Source: Trichinella spiralis
Lineage: Eukaryota; Nematoda; Enoplea; Trichinellida; Trichinellidae
Direction: 5' to 3'
Assembly (NCBI GenBank): GCA_000181795.3
Contig: CM012955.1
Coordinates: 15,212,777-15,276,776 of the forward strand
Length of the DNA: 64,000 bases
Shown here: positions 10,301 to 23,640 of the stretch, piece after piece
Position numbering within the stretch: the stretch's first letter is position 1
How the letters are laid out: each line of letters starts with the position of its first letter
Notes under the pieces: model-generated
What the model was told of the DNA's origin: nothing
Database searches by the model: none
What the model saw: only the letters and a program-made list of their open reading frames with translations
Program-made: the position numbers and the translations under genes

Positions 10301-10598
10301 TTTTTTTAATTTAATTAAAGTTAATGGAATTATTTCAACTTTGCATAACTTCGCATGTAAAAGCAATTTCTGTATGACATTGTTTTGCATTCCAATATTA
10401 TTTCATTTCTGTTCAACCAATTCCATTTTTATTATATAAAGTTTAAGTTGTAAAAATATTAGTATTTAATCATTTTTACAACAATGCTTACTTCAAATTG
10501 TTGATTTGTTTTTCAACCATTTTTTCTTAAGCTTCAAACAGACACCGAATGATTTACAAAATGTGAATTGTATAACTGCACTGTTTATTGCTTTAGGC
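7371..10598. other. AT-rich non-coding stretch
   Basis: No open frame with coding character or recognisable homology was seen on either strand. The left end, just upstream of the signal-peptide exon, should hold the promoter of the pseudoprotease gene, but I see no convincing core element. ORFs of 60-90 codons here are low-complexity and fit chance in AT-rich DNA. Confidence 0.6.
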
Positions 10599-10778
10599 CA
10601 GCGTTTCTCAACAATTTTATCCTCGCGGAACCCTACATGTAATTTTTTGTCTCGCGGAACCCCTGCATAATTTTTCAAATGCTTTTTTTCAACACTTTTT
10701 TCATACAATTTGCACTTGTGACAATATTTTGCGGAACCCCTGGACACCGCTCACGGAACCCTATTTGAGAAAACGCTG
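10599..10778. mobile_element. 180-bp hAT-type MITE
   Basis: The element begins CAGCGTTTCTCAAC and ends with the inverted match TTGAGAAAACGCTG. It is flanked by a perfect 8-bp direct repeat, CTTTAGGC, at 10591-10598 and 10779-10786. Eight-base target duplications and CAG...CTG ends are hallmarks of the hAT superfamily. The internal CGGAACCC(C) motifs resemble those in many non-autonomous hAT elements in animals. It encodes nothing and would depend on a hAT transposase elsewhere. Confidence 0.85.
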
Positions 10779-10786
10779 CTTTAGGC

Positions 10787-13700
10787 AAATACATGGCTTA
10801 ATAGTTGATTATTTTGTATTTGCATTAATAAGTGTAATAATTTAAAAAAAGTATAATCAGTTTATAATTTTTACAATTCAAGCTTTTTTGCTATTTGTTA
10901 CAAAATTTTTATTCACTTTTTCTTGACTTTATTCTATAACAAAACATGCTGCTTTGAAGATATAATGAGCATTGTTGTTGTTTATTAAATTTGTTGTTAT
11001 TGAAAAGGCTGCTGCACTTTTGCTCAAATAATAATAATGTAGTGTTGAAACTGCTGTTCGAGTATGTTTGCGCATGTAGTACAGCTGTAAAGAGATTTGA
11101 AGCGTAGTCGAAAGTGGGCTTGAAAACCATTGAAGCTAATAATAAAAAGCATAAGATAAAGCTTTCATCTTGAATGTATTTGAAAGATAATAGCGCTGAT
11201 ATCGCGTGAAGCTATTCGAAAGAAAGCGTCAAATTTGGCGGCTGCTGTCGGCTAGTCAAGCCACTTTGTTCACCGTTCAGCGACAAAAAGCTGAAAGATC
11301 ACGTATCACGAAATTCAAGCTTTCATGACAAGACAGCTTGGCAAAGTGATTGATTGAAACAATTCCCATTAGCTGTCAGTTACAAGCCGGCTGCTTTTCC
11401 AGCGTGTTGCAGATGCGTAATGTGATACCTGCTCATGACCGGTCACTTTGATAGTCAGACACAGGTACTCAGTTGTTCACATACACGTTGCATCAAGTCA
11501 TGTGAATAATTTCTGCGTGAAACATTATCACTTGAAGTCGAGTGGAAAAAAATATGGCTCCTGGCGTCAACCAGTGTAGAAACAGTTGCTCTTAAATGAA
11601 GACACTTGACGTCTCATTATTCTATTCGGAATAGTTCAACGTTATTATTACATGTGTGAGACTTTATAGCTATATTACAACACTGTATCTTACAACATTT
11701 TAATTTTAATATATATATATATAGTTATTGTGATGAATTTCTAATTTTCAAAGGAAAAGTGCTCGGCGCCAGTGTGCCGTCTCACACTGACAGAAGTTGT
11801 CATTAAATAAATTTATAAAGCAACTCGTTAGTTGATGATGGGATGAAAAAAATTATTAATGAACCGTGCTGTTCAACTTTAAAGTTTATCGATGGACCTT
11901 TTGCTGATATGATCATGTTTTTGCAGAACGTTAAAATTCTGCAAACATTTATCAAACGCAACAGAAGTTCACTAAAAAAGAAATAGAAAAAAATTGTTAA
12001 TGTTCACCACTTCTTCATACGGTAGGATGAATTGAAGGTAAACAAATTTTCTTCTTCATCACCACCACTATCATTGTCAACTATCAATTATGAAGATTAC
12101 TTTTAGTTTTCAAAGGGAATACTGTAAAAAAGATATTCGTAAAAAATTTTGTCGATTTAAATAATAATTTGTAATAAAAAAATGAAACTGTCGTTATTAA
12201 TAACACTTAATAGATGATATTTTTGATATTTTTTGCACGACTTTAATTATTTCGCTTATATTCAAGAAAGAAGGTAGAATTTTATTTTTATATTGAATAA
12301 TAAATTTACATTTGCAATGGTGTAAAGTGAAATTAATTTTTAAAGCTTTGCAAGGTGTACAGTTGTTATTTGCTTAACCATAATTTCAATACACGGTCAA
12401 CAATTTTACATAAACCATGTGACGTGCAACATTGTGTGTCTATTTACCAAATGGTAATAAGAAATGATATATTTGCTTTTCATTTAGTCTTAAAATTGAA
12501 ATTTAATTTAAAAAATATTTTTAAAAAATTGCAATATAGTATCACTATTAATTTGTAGAAGGATATACTTTTTCAAATTTCTAGACAGGAAAACAGACTG
12601 ATTATTACTTTAAAATTGATGATTCAGTCTGATCAGTGAAAAGAGAACAAATATTGTTGTGAATATCTTTTACATTAAGCTGAACTGCTTTTTGATTAAA
12701 TTGATTTCAATAAAATTGAATACTGACTGTTGTCCTTTACAGACCTCCACATCGACCAGTTGTTCAAGAAATAAAGAAAAAGGTTGTGAAACAAAGAAGA
12801 AATTTTAATTGCTGCTATTCAGCAACATCCAACTATAACATATTTGAAAAAAAAGCACAGCAGCTTTCGAGGGAAAATGGACAAGAATAATGTAGTTAAT
12901 AACATGAAATTAAATCTGCTTGACCAATAATAGCTTCAGCTATTTAATGATTTTACTTTACGTCTTAATTGGATTATCAGCAGTGTTTAGCGTTTAATTT
13001 TGTACTGTTTCACAACAAAGTGATTGCATCATTTTTTTATATTAAAAATTAGCATATTTTGTTGTTGTTTTTATTTGTCTACATTTACAGTTGATCTCTT
13101 TTTTAATTGTAACAATTGCATTTACAAGAAATTTTGATTTTACTATGGCAGGCAAAATGCAAAATTTTTCTATTAAATAATTTCTTTCTGTTCAAACCAA
13201 TCAATAAATTACATCAAGCTGATAAATAAAATGCAAAGCAGTTTGAATCCCACACTGGCAAAAATGAACTACTAGTAATTTTTCAAATTCCCATTTTCAC
13301 AAATTTAACTTAATTAGTTTAAACAATTTTAATACAAATGGTTGCAAAAAAAGAACTATACCATTAACCCTTAAATAATAAATTTATAAACAAAATTAAA
13401 TTTTATCATTAAATGAAAACAACGTTATGAATATACTTTTTGCAACAAACTACTTTCATAACAACTTTTTCAAGTTACCATAAAGCGTCCCTTTCTCTGA
13501 TAGTTCTGACAGCTGTAAAGCTGAATACATCAGTCACATTTATACAGATAAACCGAGTCATGAAATATTTTACTTTAACTGCGGGAAAAGGTATTCGTGA
13601 AGCTAGAAATACTGTAGATGTTATCTATCTGCTCAACTATGCAACTCAAACTTTATTGGTACATTAACTTTAACAAACTATCACTTTGCATATTTTAAAA

Positions 13701-16700
13701 TATGCACTACAACTGTTACAATATATTTCAAATTGCACAATAACTTTGCAAATAGATCCTTTATTCAACAACAGAGCATAATGATCTTAAAACCGTTGTT
13801 TATTTTCCATTTTACCTGAGATTTTGCTCATTAATCTGTCACACATCTGAAGTAGGCAGCTTATTTATGCATACTGTATTTATTCACAACCTTCTTAATC
13901 ATAAGAAAGCTTACATATATTGCTTTGTGTAATGTTCAACTAATATGGTATAGAAGGAGTATTTTTTATTTAAAAGGCAATTTTGATATTGCAAATAATT
14001 GTTTTCAACTGTTTGGAGAACAAAAGTTGAAAAGAAGCAATCACCATTAACTTTGCATAATGCATAATGTATTTTTACGGTTTTTTACTTTTTTGTTAAA
14101 AGTATCTATAATTTTTTTGAAATAAATACTGCATAACTTCCAATCATGTACGTAAAAGAAGTAGAATGTTGTGTACAAATGATATGTAGCACAGATCAGA
14201 AGTGTGCTTAAAGATATGTGATTGTTTTGTCCAAGTATAATACAAGTTATAATACAAATTATTGCAAATTGTTACAAAATTTTTGGTAATTTGACCTGTA
14301 AGTTGTTTGCACTGCTGTTCTCAGATTCGATTGCTCGATTAGTCCCATATCAGGTAATGGAAAACGGTACGCTAATCACTCATTGCAAACAACCGACAAA
14401 TTTAATTTTTCTGTCGTTTTATTGAATTAACTTTTTATTGTCTGTTCTTTTCACCAATCCATCTATCCATGCAAAATGAAATTTGTGGTGTCAAAAAATT
14501 CAGCACTACTAAGTCAATTAAATTACAATGAAATTCTTATAATCTGCTTTATACGAAATAAAAAACTGTTCTTTAAATATAATTCTGCAGATGAAAGAAC
14601 AAACATACAATTGCTTTTAAGCATATTGGTTTATAAATTACTTTTTTATTATTCATAACAAAACAACAAGGCATGCATTTTGTTTGATCAAATTTATATC
14701 ATTTTCGTCATTTCGTACACATTGTCAGTTAAAATTTTTTCAAAGCTTTTCCATAATATTGGACAACATTCGAACGAAGAACAGTTCATTGTTAGAAATG
14801 CTATTCTATCAAATATTCCGTTTTCTTTCTTCAGTTTTATATAGCATTACGCAGCTGTGATAAATTGAATGCTTAACAATGGCAACAACACATGACAATA
14901 GCAATTCCAGAAATTGCCTGTCAAAGTGACATTTCACTTGCAAAATTTGTGATTAGCTTTCCGTATAGAAAAGAACAAGCAATACACGGAAAAAGTATCA
15001 AGTACATCACAAGTTAGTTCACGTTAAAATTTTGACAAATGAAGCAGTCACTGTGAAATTGCTTTTCATTTGAATGTAAATTTTTCGATGAAAATATTTA
15101 CTGATTGTAACATGAACCTTTCATGCGGCAAAATAATTCAAATTGCAATTTTATTTCAATTCCTTTTCTAATTTGTTCCAAAATCGCTTATTCTAAATTG
15201 AATTTTTTACAATAAACTTTTTATAAATGAAAAATTATTACGTTAAATTATTACGTATTAAAAGTTTAATTGCTATAAAAGTTAAAAAAAATAAATAACC
15301 TAAATTTCTAAAATAATAATTATTAAAACAGAAAAAATTTGATTATTGACAAAATTGTGCTGCATTTTGATAATGCAACGTGAAATTTGCAACTGACTTG
15401 CCATAACATAAATATTTGAATGATTTAATTAAAAAACACATAAAAAATTATCAAAATGCTACAAAGTATTGCGACCAATTTTTACAATGATCATTCGTAA
15501 AGTTTTTCAACTTTTGCTTGACTATAAAAGAATGAGCTGCGCACTTTTCCAGACGAGCAGAAAGCAATGAAAAACATTTCCATATGAACAAATGCGCTTG
15601 CTTCTTCTTCACTTAATCGTTGCTCTTTATCAGTTTGGCAGATTACGGCTCGATCTGAACAAATTAGCTGTCAGCTGCAAGCCTGCAACTCTGCGCCATT
15701 CGACACTCCACTACTTTGCAGGTGCGTCTGGAAAACTTGGCAATATTCGAGAAAATGCCTTGAAAAACATTAATAACTTATATATATATATGCGTACGTA
15801 CATATAGTGCATTCTCTATTTGAAACAAACTGAGTGAATACGTCAGGGCTATTCAGAGTGATGCAATTGCAAAAACAAGAAAAAACATTTTTTGGGTAGA
15901 GTAATGAATTACATTTTCAAAAATTATTTTACTTTTTATTTTGCAAATGCAAAATAACTGGTAAACATAGTTGGCATTTTTAAGCATCATAAATTATCAC
16001 ATTTCATATTATAGAATAAATTGTTTGTTTTCTTTTGCTAAATAAATATACATACTGTATATATTTCAGCTTCACTTTTTACATTTGATATATGAAATAT
16101 AAAATGCAAAATTAGTATCGATGCTTTATTGTTTCTCAAATAAAGGTTTTATAAATAACAAATAATATACAACATATGCGCCGATATGAAGATACTTTAT
16201 AATTATCAAATAATTTTACCGCTATTGTAGCACTGAACAGAGTAATTATGGCATAATTTAAGATGAACATTTCTAACAAATTTTGGGAATTGTTGATCTG
16301 TCAGGATAAAAAATGAAAGTTCTTTCATAATTATCTATATCTTAATGACATAATTTTATTCACTACTGAAATGCGAACGCTAAAAACTGCTGTTATAAAT
16401 TTGTAGAGTTTTCATTGCAACAATAAGAAATCAACAAAATGCCTGTCAAAAAACATTAAAATTTGCATTACTATTCTCTGTGTAAAAATATCATAAATTA
16501 TTGCATAATTTGATTTTCAAATTTGAATGGAAATTATTTCAACTTTGACTTGTTGAAATGATAATAATTTTTTCTGATTAATGTGCTGTTACTTTTATAG
16601 CTCATAATTTTTCATTTTTCAAATTTTCAACTGTTGAAATGGCAGAACGGAAAGAAAGAAAAAAGAACAGCCGAAAAAGTTGACGTGTCAATAGCAGCAA

Positions 16701-19700
16701 CGTCTATCTTTCTGATACTTTACTGAGTCCGGTTTTAAGCTGATTTACAAAAGCACTAGCTGATCAACGACGGCATGTAGCGAGCAGGCTTCGATAAATA
16801 TTTGAACAAGCCTTCATTTCTACTCTGAGGAAGACACTGATTTCAAAGTAGTCCGCTTACCGTGAAGAAGGAAGCTAAGAATTTCTAAGCTGAAAAGTCA
16901 ATTTACATCGTTCCAACATTTACAGATCTTCTCTCTGGTCAGTGGATCCTTTTTCCATCATGAACATTTTCGTTTCGTTTTGTTTTGTTTTGTTTGTTAT
17001 AAGCAGTTGTTTATTTAATGATCATCAAGAGGTACTTTAATTTTTTTTTAATAATATTATTTACATATCTATAGGAAATACCATCATCATCATCATTGGT
17101 CTTGAATTAAGACTGAGCATTGTGACAAATCAGAAGAATTCATGACCGGTCTAATTAATACACTGAATGACTGAGAGCAATCTGTCGCGGCGCATCTCTG
17201 TTGCCGATTTGGCCGCATTTTCGCTCAGATATTTCTTAATTGACGTAACCAGACGCTTCCTTGTTTGACATGAACATGGATGCTTGCCTGTGGATTGCAT
17301 GAAATTCAAATTTTGTAAAATTTGCAAATCAAAAATCTATCGACCTCGAATTCAATGATTCAAACTTTCCCCCCTCCCATTCATCCATGTTGAACAAAAA
17401 GCCGGCAGTTGTGAATTTCGTTCGAACGCTTCATGATTCATTGAAAATGTCAAAAGCTGACCATGATGAACGGTTGAAGATGAATATCAAATTACACCGG
17501 TTTGTGCCATGAGCAATAAAAAAGATCGAATTTGAAATTAACAAGAAAACAACGCAAGTTGGAGCGAATGTATTTCACACATCAAAAAATCACATCAACC
17601 TCTACAACATGACTGTCTTGAAATTTCCATATTCATTGAACATCAATGACTATTTGTGAACGTATTTTTATACTCTCATGTTCATATTGCAATTTTTTCT
17701 ACTTTTCTTGTTCTATACAACAAACAATTGGCATTATATTATTGCAATATTGCAGAGTTTTTTATTGAAAAAAATTGAAAATTATACTGTCCAATTTTGA
17801 CACAATGCTCATAACTTTTATAAATTATCAATTAAAATTAATAAATAATACACGCACAAAATAATTTTAAATTAACCTTCTCACTATTATTTTGAAATGT
17901 GTATTCTTTTACATTTTACGCTTCACATTCTTGCACATAAAAAGTCAACAAAGCCGCATACATATATGCGTTTTTTTTAATTTCTTTTTCAAATTGTAAA
18001 AATTATACACTGCTATGAGTGTGGTTGAGTAAATTGAAGACACACATTTTAAATTCAATGAAACTTAATATAATCAAATGAAAGTAAAATTGAAATGTAA
18101 GTGCATATCATTCAGTTTAGCTGTAATAATTTTGCCAGTTAAAAAGTTTAACGAGTTTTCAAAGTGAAATAATTATTCCAACAAATTAAGTGTATAAATT
18201 TTATACTTTGACTTTATAACATTTAAAAGCTGACGTTTTGAAAAACAAATTTCAATGCCAATGGCTAAAAAGTGCAGTTGCGTTATTAAAAAGAAATCAA
18301 TTTTGTTTAAAATGCTAAAAAACATTGCCCTCGATTTTAAAACTTTTATTAATGAGTCAATGCTTTTATTTCAGTTTGATCCATTTGTTGCACGATCATC
18401 TTGGACAGATGTGATTTGAACGTTTTCGAACTTGTGAAGCTGAAATTTCAATGAATGAAAAGCACTGTTGCAAGCAAAAATGATAAATGAATAAAGCCTT
18501 GTCAAATTTTGCCACATTTCATCTGTGAGTAACAGTTGAAAACAATGAGCATGAGGTGGTAATTTTTTTTCATATTCTTTTTGGAAAAAAAAACTAACAA
18601 AAGTGAAGATAAATCAGTAGGATGTTCAAAAAATTTTGTTTTGCTGCAACAATTACAACTGTCATTCATTACTGATGATGCATTGAGCTTTTTCACATTG
18701 TTGTTGCAGTTTCATTGAACAGTTCGTGTTTAATGTTGAACAAATTTACACTAGCTGGAGAAAATCAGAAGAAAAATTATCCTTTACAACAAAATGAGTA
18801 ATACTGGCAAAGTACATATCTACTAACGATGACGTCATTGCTGCCACACCAAAGCAGGTTGACATTCCTGTCACCTTGTCAGCATAAGATTAGGCCATGT
18901 CACATTTGATTCAAAATAGCGGAGCCCACTTTTGTTGGCTTGAATTACAAAAAAGAAAAAAACATTTACTCTTGCTAATGCTTCGACGCACCCATGGCAA
19001 CACCCAACTTACACAAATGGAATAACTTTTTTATTCTCACAATCGTTTTGGTTGAATCACTTTTTTCTTTTCAATTTTTTTAAAATGAAAACAAACTCAT
19101 TGTACCAAGTTTTATAGATATTTTTTTTCTTTGAAAGCAAAAAAAACCAACTTCCCTATGCAACATTTCACATTTGAATTTATCTGAAACTTCAAGTAGA
19201 ACTTTTTCTGTTCAGCAACATCGCAAGTTACAAAATTACAAATTTTAGTTCCGTATTTATGTTGTTTACAAGAATGTTCATTGATAAAACTATGATGTAA
19301 TATTTACTTATTTATAGTATAGTGGATTTATTGCTTTTCCAAAAACTGATCACTGACCATTTAAGCTGTTGAAATAAATATTCAAAGCATGTTTTGACGA
19401 AAATAACCGTAACTTATCAACCGCTGCTTGGACAGCTTTTACACTTACTGATCATGACATTATATTTAGTATAATGGTGATTAAAACTGAAAAGCTGTGA
19501 ACACATGGCATTAAATGAAAATTACCATCAATTTCTTGCATCTCATAAACATGGAATTTTAGAAAGATTTTAATTTCACCGAAAACGAGCAGATGCAATA
19601 AAACTTTACACTGCTATTGAAAACTTTTAATTCAACTGAGACAAATTCGACGAGGTAAAAAAAATGTTTTTCTCTTCTTTTTGAATGCAACAAATTTTCA

Positions 19701-19790
19701 AAACAGCATAAAATGTTGTTCAAAACACAAACGACAAAAAAAGGAAGAAGGTAGAAGTTGTACTTTTTATATACCCATTAACAAAGCACG
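10787..19790. other. Gene-poor AT-rich stretch with scattered GC-richer islands
   Basis: I see no supported exon. Slightly GC-richer segments occur near 11.2-11.6 kb and 16.65-17.5 kb. These have mixed-composition sequence without long open frames and could be conserved regulatory elements of the Irx gene downstream of which they lie. Nothing in the sequence alone proves this. Confidence 0.5.
18830..18837. promoter_or_regulatory. Perfect CRE palindrome TGACGTCA
   Basis: The full 8-bp CREB/ATF consensus stands in a GC-richer patch that also has several TGACA/TGTCA half-sites (18.85-18.90 kb), the core recognised by TALE-type homeodomains. The factor families are established; enhancer activity here is inference. 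Confidence 0.4.
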
Positions 19791-20093
19791 TTACCACTGA
19801 AAGACAATATTGATAGAGAGTTTATCTTTGCGCCGTATTCCGTAGCCAAATTTCAAACGTAACAACGTAAACTGATCAGATTGCCAGGGGACATGGTCAT
19901 CTGAATGTGTTCTTGACAACAATACGTTCACGACCTCATCCCTCATTGGAGAAAGTCCCAAAGCGTTTCTGTTCATTGGCGACGAGTGGATACATCCCGT
20001 TCGAGCCCACTGGGAATTTGGTCCAACTGATGAGATTTTCATAATTACCAACCTATATCCATTTCTCACCCAAATAGAACGATCAATTTTCAT
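19791..20093 (-). CDS. Unidentified 100-codon open frame
   Basis: Starts MKIDRSIWVRNGYRLVI and ends with a stop after VFQW. Its amino-acid mix is balanced (Arg, Asp, Gly, Trp, Pro present) and GC content is higher than in the surrounding DNA, unlike random AT-rich frames. I recognise no domain. It could be an isolated exon, a fragment of a decayed mobile element, or chance. No clear partner exon was found. Confidence 0.25.
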   Translation of the reverse strand: MKIDRSIWVRNGYRLVIMKISSVGPNSQWARTGCIHSSPMNRNALGLSPMRDEVVNVLLSRTHSDDHVPWQSDQFTLLRLKFGYGIRRKDKLSINIVFQW

Positions 20094-22241
20094 GTTAAAT
20101 TAGACTATTTTTTCTTCGCTTTTCTTATCTTTTAATTTCAGATTACATTTTAAAAATTGAAGAAAAAGAAACTGACAAATAAGACAAAATTGTCATAAAA
20201 GAAAGCGATAGCAATAGAAAAAAAAAGAGTACCCTTGTCAGTAGCTTAAACGAATAAAAAATCATCTTATCAAAGCTTGCAAAATGGGTTCATCGATGAC
20301 AACCTCATTTTATAAATTTGATCAAAAGCGGAAGAAAATTTTCTCGAGTCTTTTTTTCAAACAACTCTTCAAAATGCCATCTGACATGTGGATCTGCTTT
20401 GAAAACAGAATAGCTGAAATAGATGCAATTTTTTTCACGAGTTCGTGACAAATTTCAATCTTATTCAAAAATTACAACTCTGGTAATCAAAAAAGTGATT
20501 TATTGTTTTCCGCAAGTAAAAAAAGGTCCTTTTTCTTGGAATTTTTATTCATTTCACAAATGTTCATTTGAAAATGAAAATAAGCTTGCAATAAAACAAC
20601 AAGTAAACAAGAATAAGAAAACACTGGCATTGAGGTGCTAGAAACTCAACTTTATTTCAACTGCAAACAAATAATTATGACATCTTAGTGCTTGTCGATT
20701 TTGACATCCTGCCAATCAGGTTCAAAGAAGAAAAATGAATGAGTAGGTAATTTTTATTAATTATAATAGCGTATGCGGATGTTTTTTGAGGTGAAATAAA
20801 ATGGTGAAATGGAAAAGAGAAAAGGTTACTGGCTGACAATTGGGGACGATGTAAATTTTTGATGAAGGCAGAGAAGAGAAAAAAATCACGCTAACAGCTC
20901 ATTAAATTCCAGCTTTGGACAGCTGAGTTGATTTCACTGACGGCTTATCCATCACGACAATTTAACGAGGATGAAAAATGTTCAACGCAAGACAACTGTC
21001 TGAGCAAACCGTTGATTGTTTTCTGACTACATAATGCTAATTTTTGATAAAACTGATAAACAAGAATTCAAACTGATTTGTTTGCTTGCACAGCATGCAG
21101 CTGTGATAGAAAAGTAATGTGCGTTCAGCTCGCATAGATCTGATAAAAGCGTAACCATCGAAACTGCTGTGAGAAAGTGAATCGAATGGCAAATTCATTA
21201 ACAATGCGAGCTCTTGCTTGGAAAAAAGAAAAAAATTATTTAAATTGCTTTTTCCATTTCATTCACCTGGTAGATAAACATTTCTCATGCATTTTGTTGC
21301 AACTGCGTTTACATGTCAGCGTTGTGAACACGCCACCTGAAGAAGTTATTAATGAAAATTTAAAGCATTACTTTGACAATTGTGATAAATGATGAACAGC
21401 AAAATTCTGAAAGCTATTTCTCAAATTAAATGCATACAAATCACAGTTGAAGTGCTGAAGCTCTCTTTTTTTTTTAATTTAAATGCTTCTAACAAGTCAT
21501 CAGTTTTTTTTGATTGTTCACTCATAAAACACAACTGACTGTTTGAAATTCATTAACCTCATAAGTCTTATTTACATTTTGCAAATGTGAATAATTCGTT
21601 TATAATTAAAAATGAAATAAATGCACAACAATATGTAGATCAGTTATGGAAATATATATATTTGTTTGAGCTGCTATAAAATGTTCAATAGGCATTCTTT
21701 TATTTGCATTATCCATCTACAATGTTTCAAACGATGAAAACAATAATCACTTCATATGCCATTTCTTTATTTGCACACGTACATGTAAGTTGACAGTTTT
21801 GAAAATGAATTTTTTTTAGTTTAGCAAATTTAACATGATAATAAAATTTGCATGACAAAAATAAACAAGCCTCGTTAGAAATAGTTGTTGCATTATTGAA
21901 ATTTTCCATTTGATCACATATATCAACGGTGCTTATATTGAATGATTCATTCAAATTTATTCGACGGTTTTGTCATGAAAAACTTAATGCAGTATGATAA
22001 ATACAAGTAAATTTTAGCTAGTTTTATAATATTAATAAGAAGCATATTCAATTATTACAAATTGTTTCAAATCAAATTCAGTGTATAAAAGTAGTGTGCA
22101 TTTGTATCGAATATGCTCATAGTTTTAATATAGTATAGTTCTGTTTGGAATGTTGTTTTTGATATTGAAACAGAAATATATTAAAAAAGATATTCAATTG
22201 TTGAAATGTGATAAGTTGGACGTCAGATAGGGGCTTAAAGT
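20094..22241. other. AT-rich non-coding stretch
   Basis: No supported gene. Only short, biased open frames are present. A GC-richer patch at about 20.9-21.0 kb has no open frame and no recognisable motif cluster. Confidence 0.5.
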
Positions 22242-23640
22242 TTGATTAAAGGTAGGCGATCAGCAACGCCTCATTCATTCAATTGGCGTGAACAAGTGTC
22301 AAACACCGGCGTGAAATTTGCATTCCGGCTGTTCACGTCACAATATCTGAAATCACTGATAGACGAAAACAGAGAACTCAGAGCTTTAGGAACATTAGAA
22401 AAGTTCAGAATGGACATTTGCGCGCGTTTCGTTTTCTCTATTGAATATGGTGTTTGCGCTTTCTTCACATTTGAAACATATTCAACTGCATTGAATCAGG
22501 CGCGCGTCATTTTCAGCTTCAGCTTGACCGGCCAGCTGGTGCCGTCGCTCATTTTGCCTTTTAGCGGCTCCTTGCGCGGGCGTTAGCATTAAAACAACGT
22601 CGTATATCCTCCTCCTCCTCTGCTCGGCATAATTGTCAACATGCATCTGGTCGGATCGATGCCACGCAAGCACTTTACGGCCAACAGGAAGAAAGAGTCG
22701 TCGGCTTGGTGGACTTTTTATCTGATCCATCTCCGATGCGCTCCATTATAGCGAACGTCGATAGCTCATAATGACATGACATTATCATTGTTTCGGGCCG
22801 GTTATTAGCCGTGTAAAAGTGCATTACACTCTTGTGCAACAAAGTATTAACTGACAATTATTGATTTCCCAGTCAGTTGTTGGACGACGGATTTGTGCCA
22901 TTCTTGCGGTCGCTGAGCAGGATCCAATATCTAAAGCAAGCATTAAAAATTCTACACTTTTCCCATTTTATACAGTATTTAGCCGTGTGAACAGACCAGA
23001 CGGGCGAGGTTGCCAGTTTATTGGTGTCATCAATCCCGCACCAGTTTGGGCAGCTAATGTATGTAATACAAGCTTGAATCAATAGGAGTCTATTGAAGAA
23101 ATTCAACTAAGCGTCAGTTATTAGCTTCAGTTAGCGTGTCTAAGTGCTGGCCGACGTCGGTGAACAACAACGACAAGAAGCAGATAATCAGCTTTCTAAG
23201 CAAAACGCTTTTCCGGCTAAATATGTCGATAACGGCCAAAATTGAAACGACGTGATTTCTGAAACCACGTTCCAGTGCATTATTGGAGACTCGCCGGCGG
23301 TGCTCAGCTCATCCCGTGGGCAAACGGCGCCGACGACCAAATATTTGCAAAGTCAAGTACCAAACTGGGCACTGACAACTCTGCTCGTCGATCGGCTGTT
23401 CTTCAGCGAAAAAGCAAACGGAAAAACCGACCGCTTGTGATAGTAGTTAGTAGCTGAACGACGCTCTTCAACTACCCAGAAAGCTTTAATTACACTTTCA
23501 AATGGATCTTTCAAGTGTACCAAAGCGAAGCCAATCCTCCATGCAACGCATCTGATCTTCTTCATAACATTTACTCTGCATTTAGCAATACCATCGACAA
23601 TTGAATTAACAAACAAACAAACTAACAAACTCAATACACG
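22242..23640. other. GC-elevated island, candidate regulatory block
   Basis: Over about 1.4 kb the GC content rises clearly above the flanks and CpG dinucleotides are frequent. Several open frames of 60-114 codons overlap on both strands, the pattern expected from GC-richer non-coding DNA rather than one gene. It lies downstream (3') of the Irx gene, where long-range enhancers are common in this family. A cryptic exon cannot be excluded. Confidence 0.35.

Noticed and set aside
10493-10747. 84-codon minus-strand frame
   Set aside because: Lies largely inside the hAT MITE and is explained by its sequence; not a gene.
13240-13260. tRNA B-box-like string GTTTGAATCCCAC
   Set aside because: No A box at the right distance and no cloverleaf stems could be drawn.
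22242-22586. 114-codon plus-strand frame
   Set aside because: Overlapping frames on both strands and no recognisable motif; more likely a GC-rich regulatory island.
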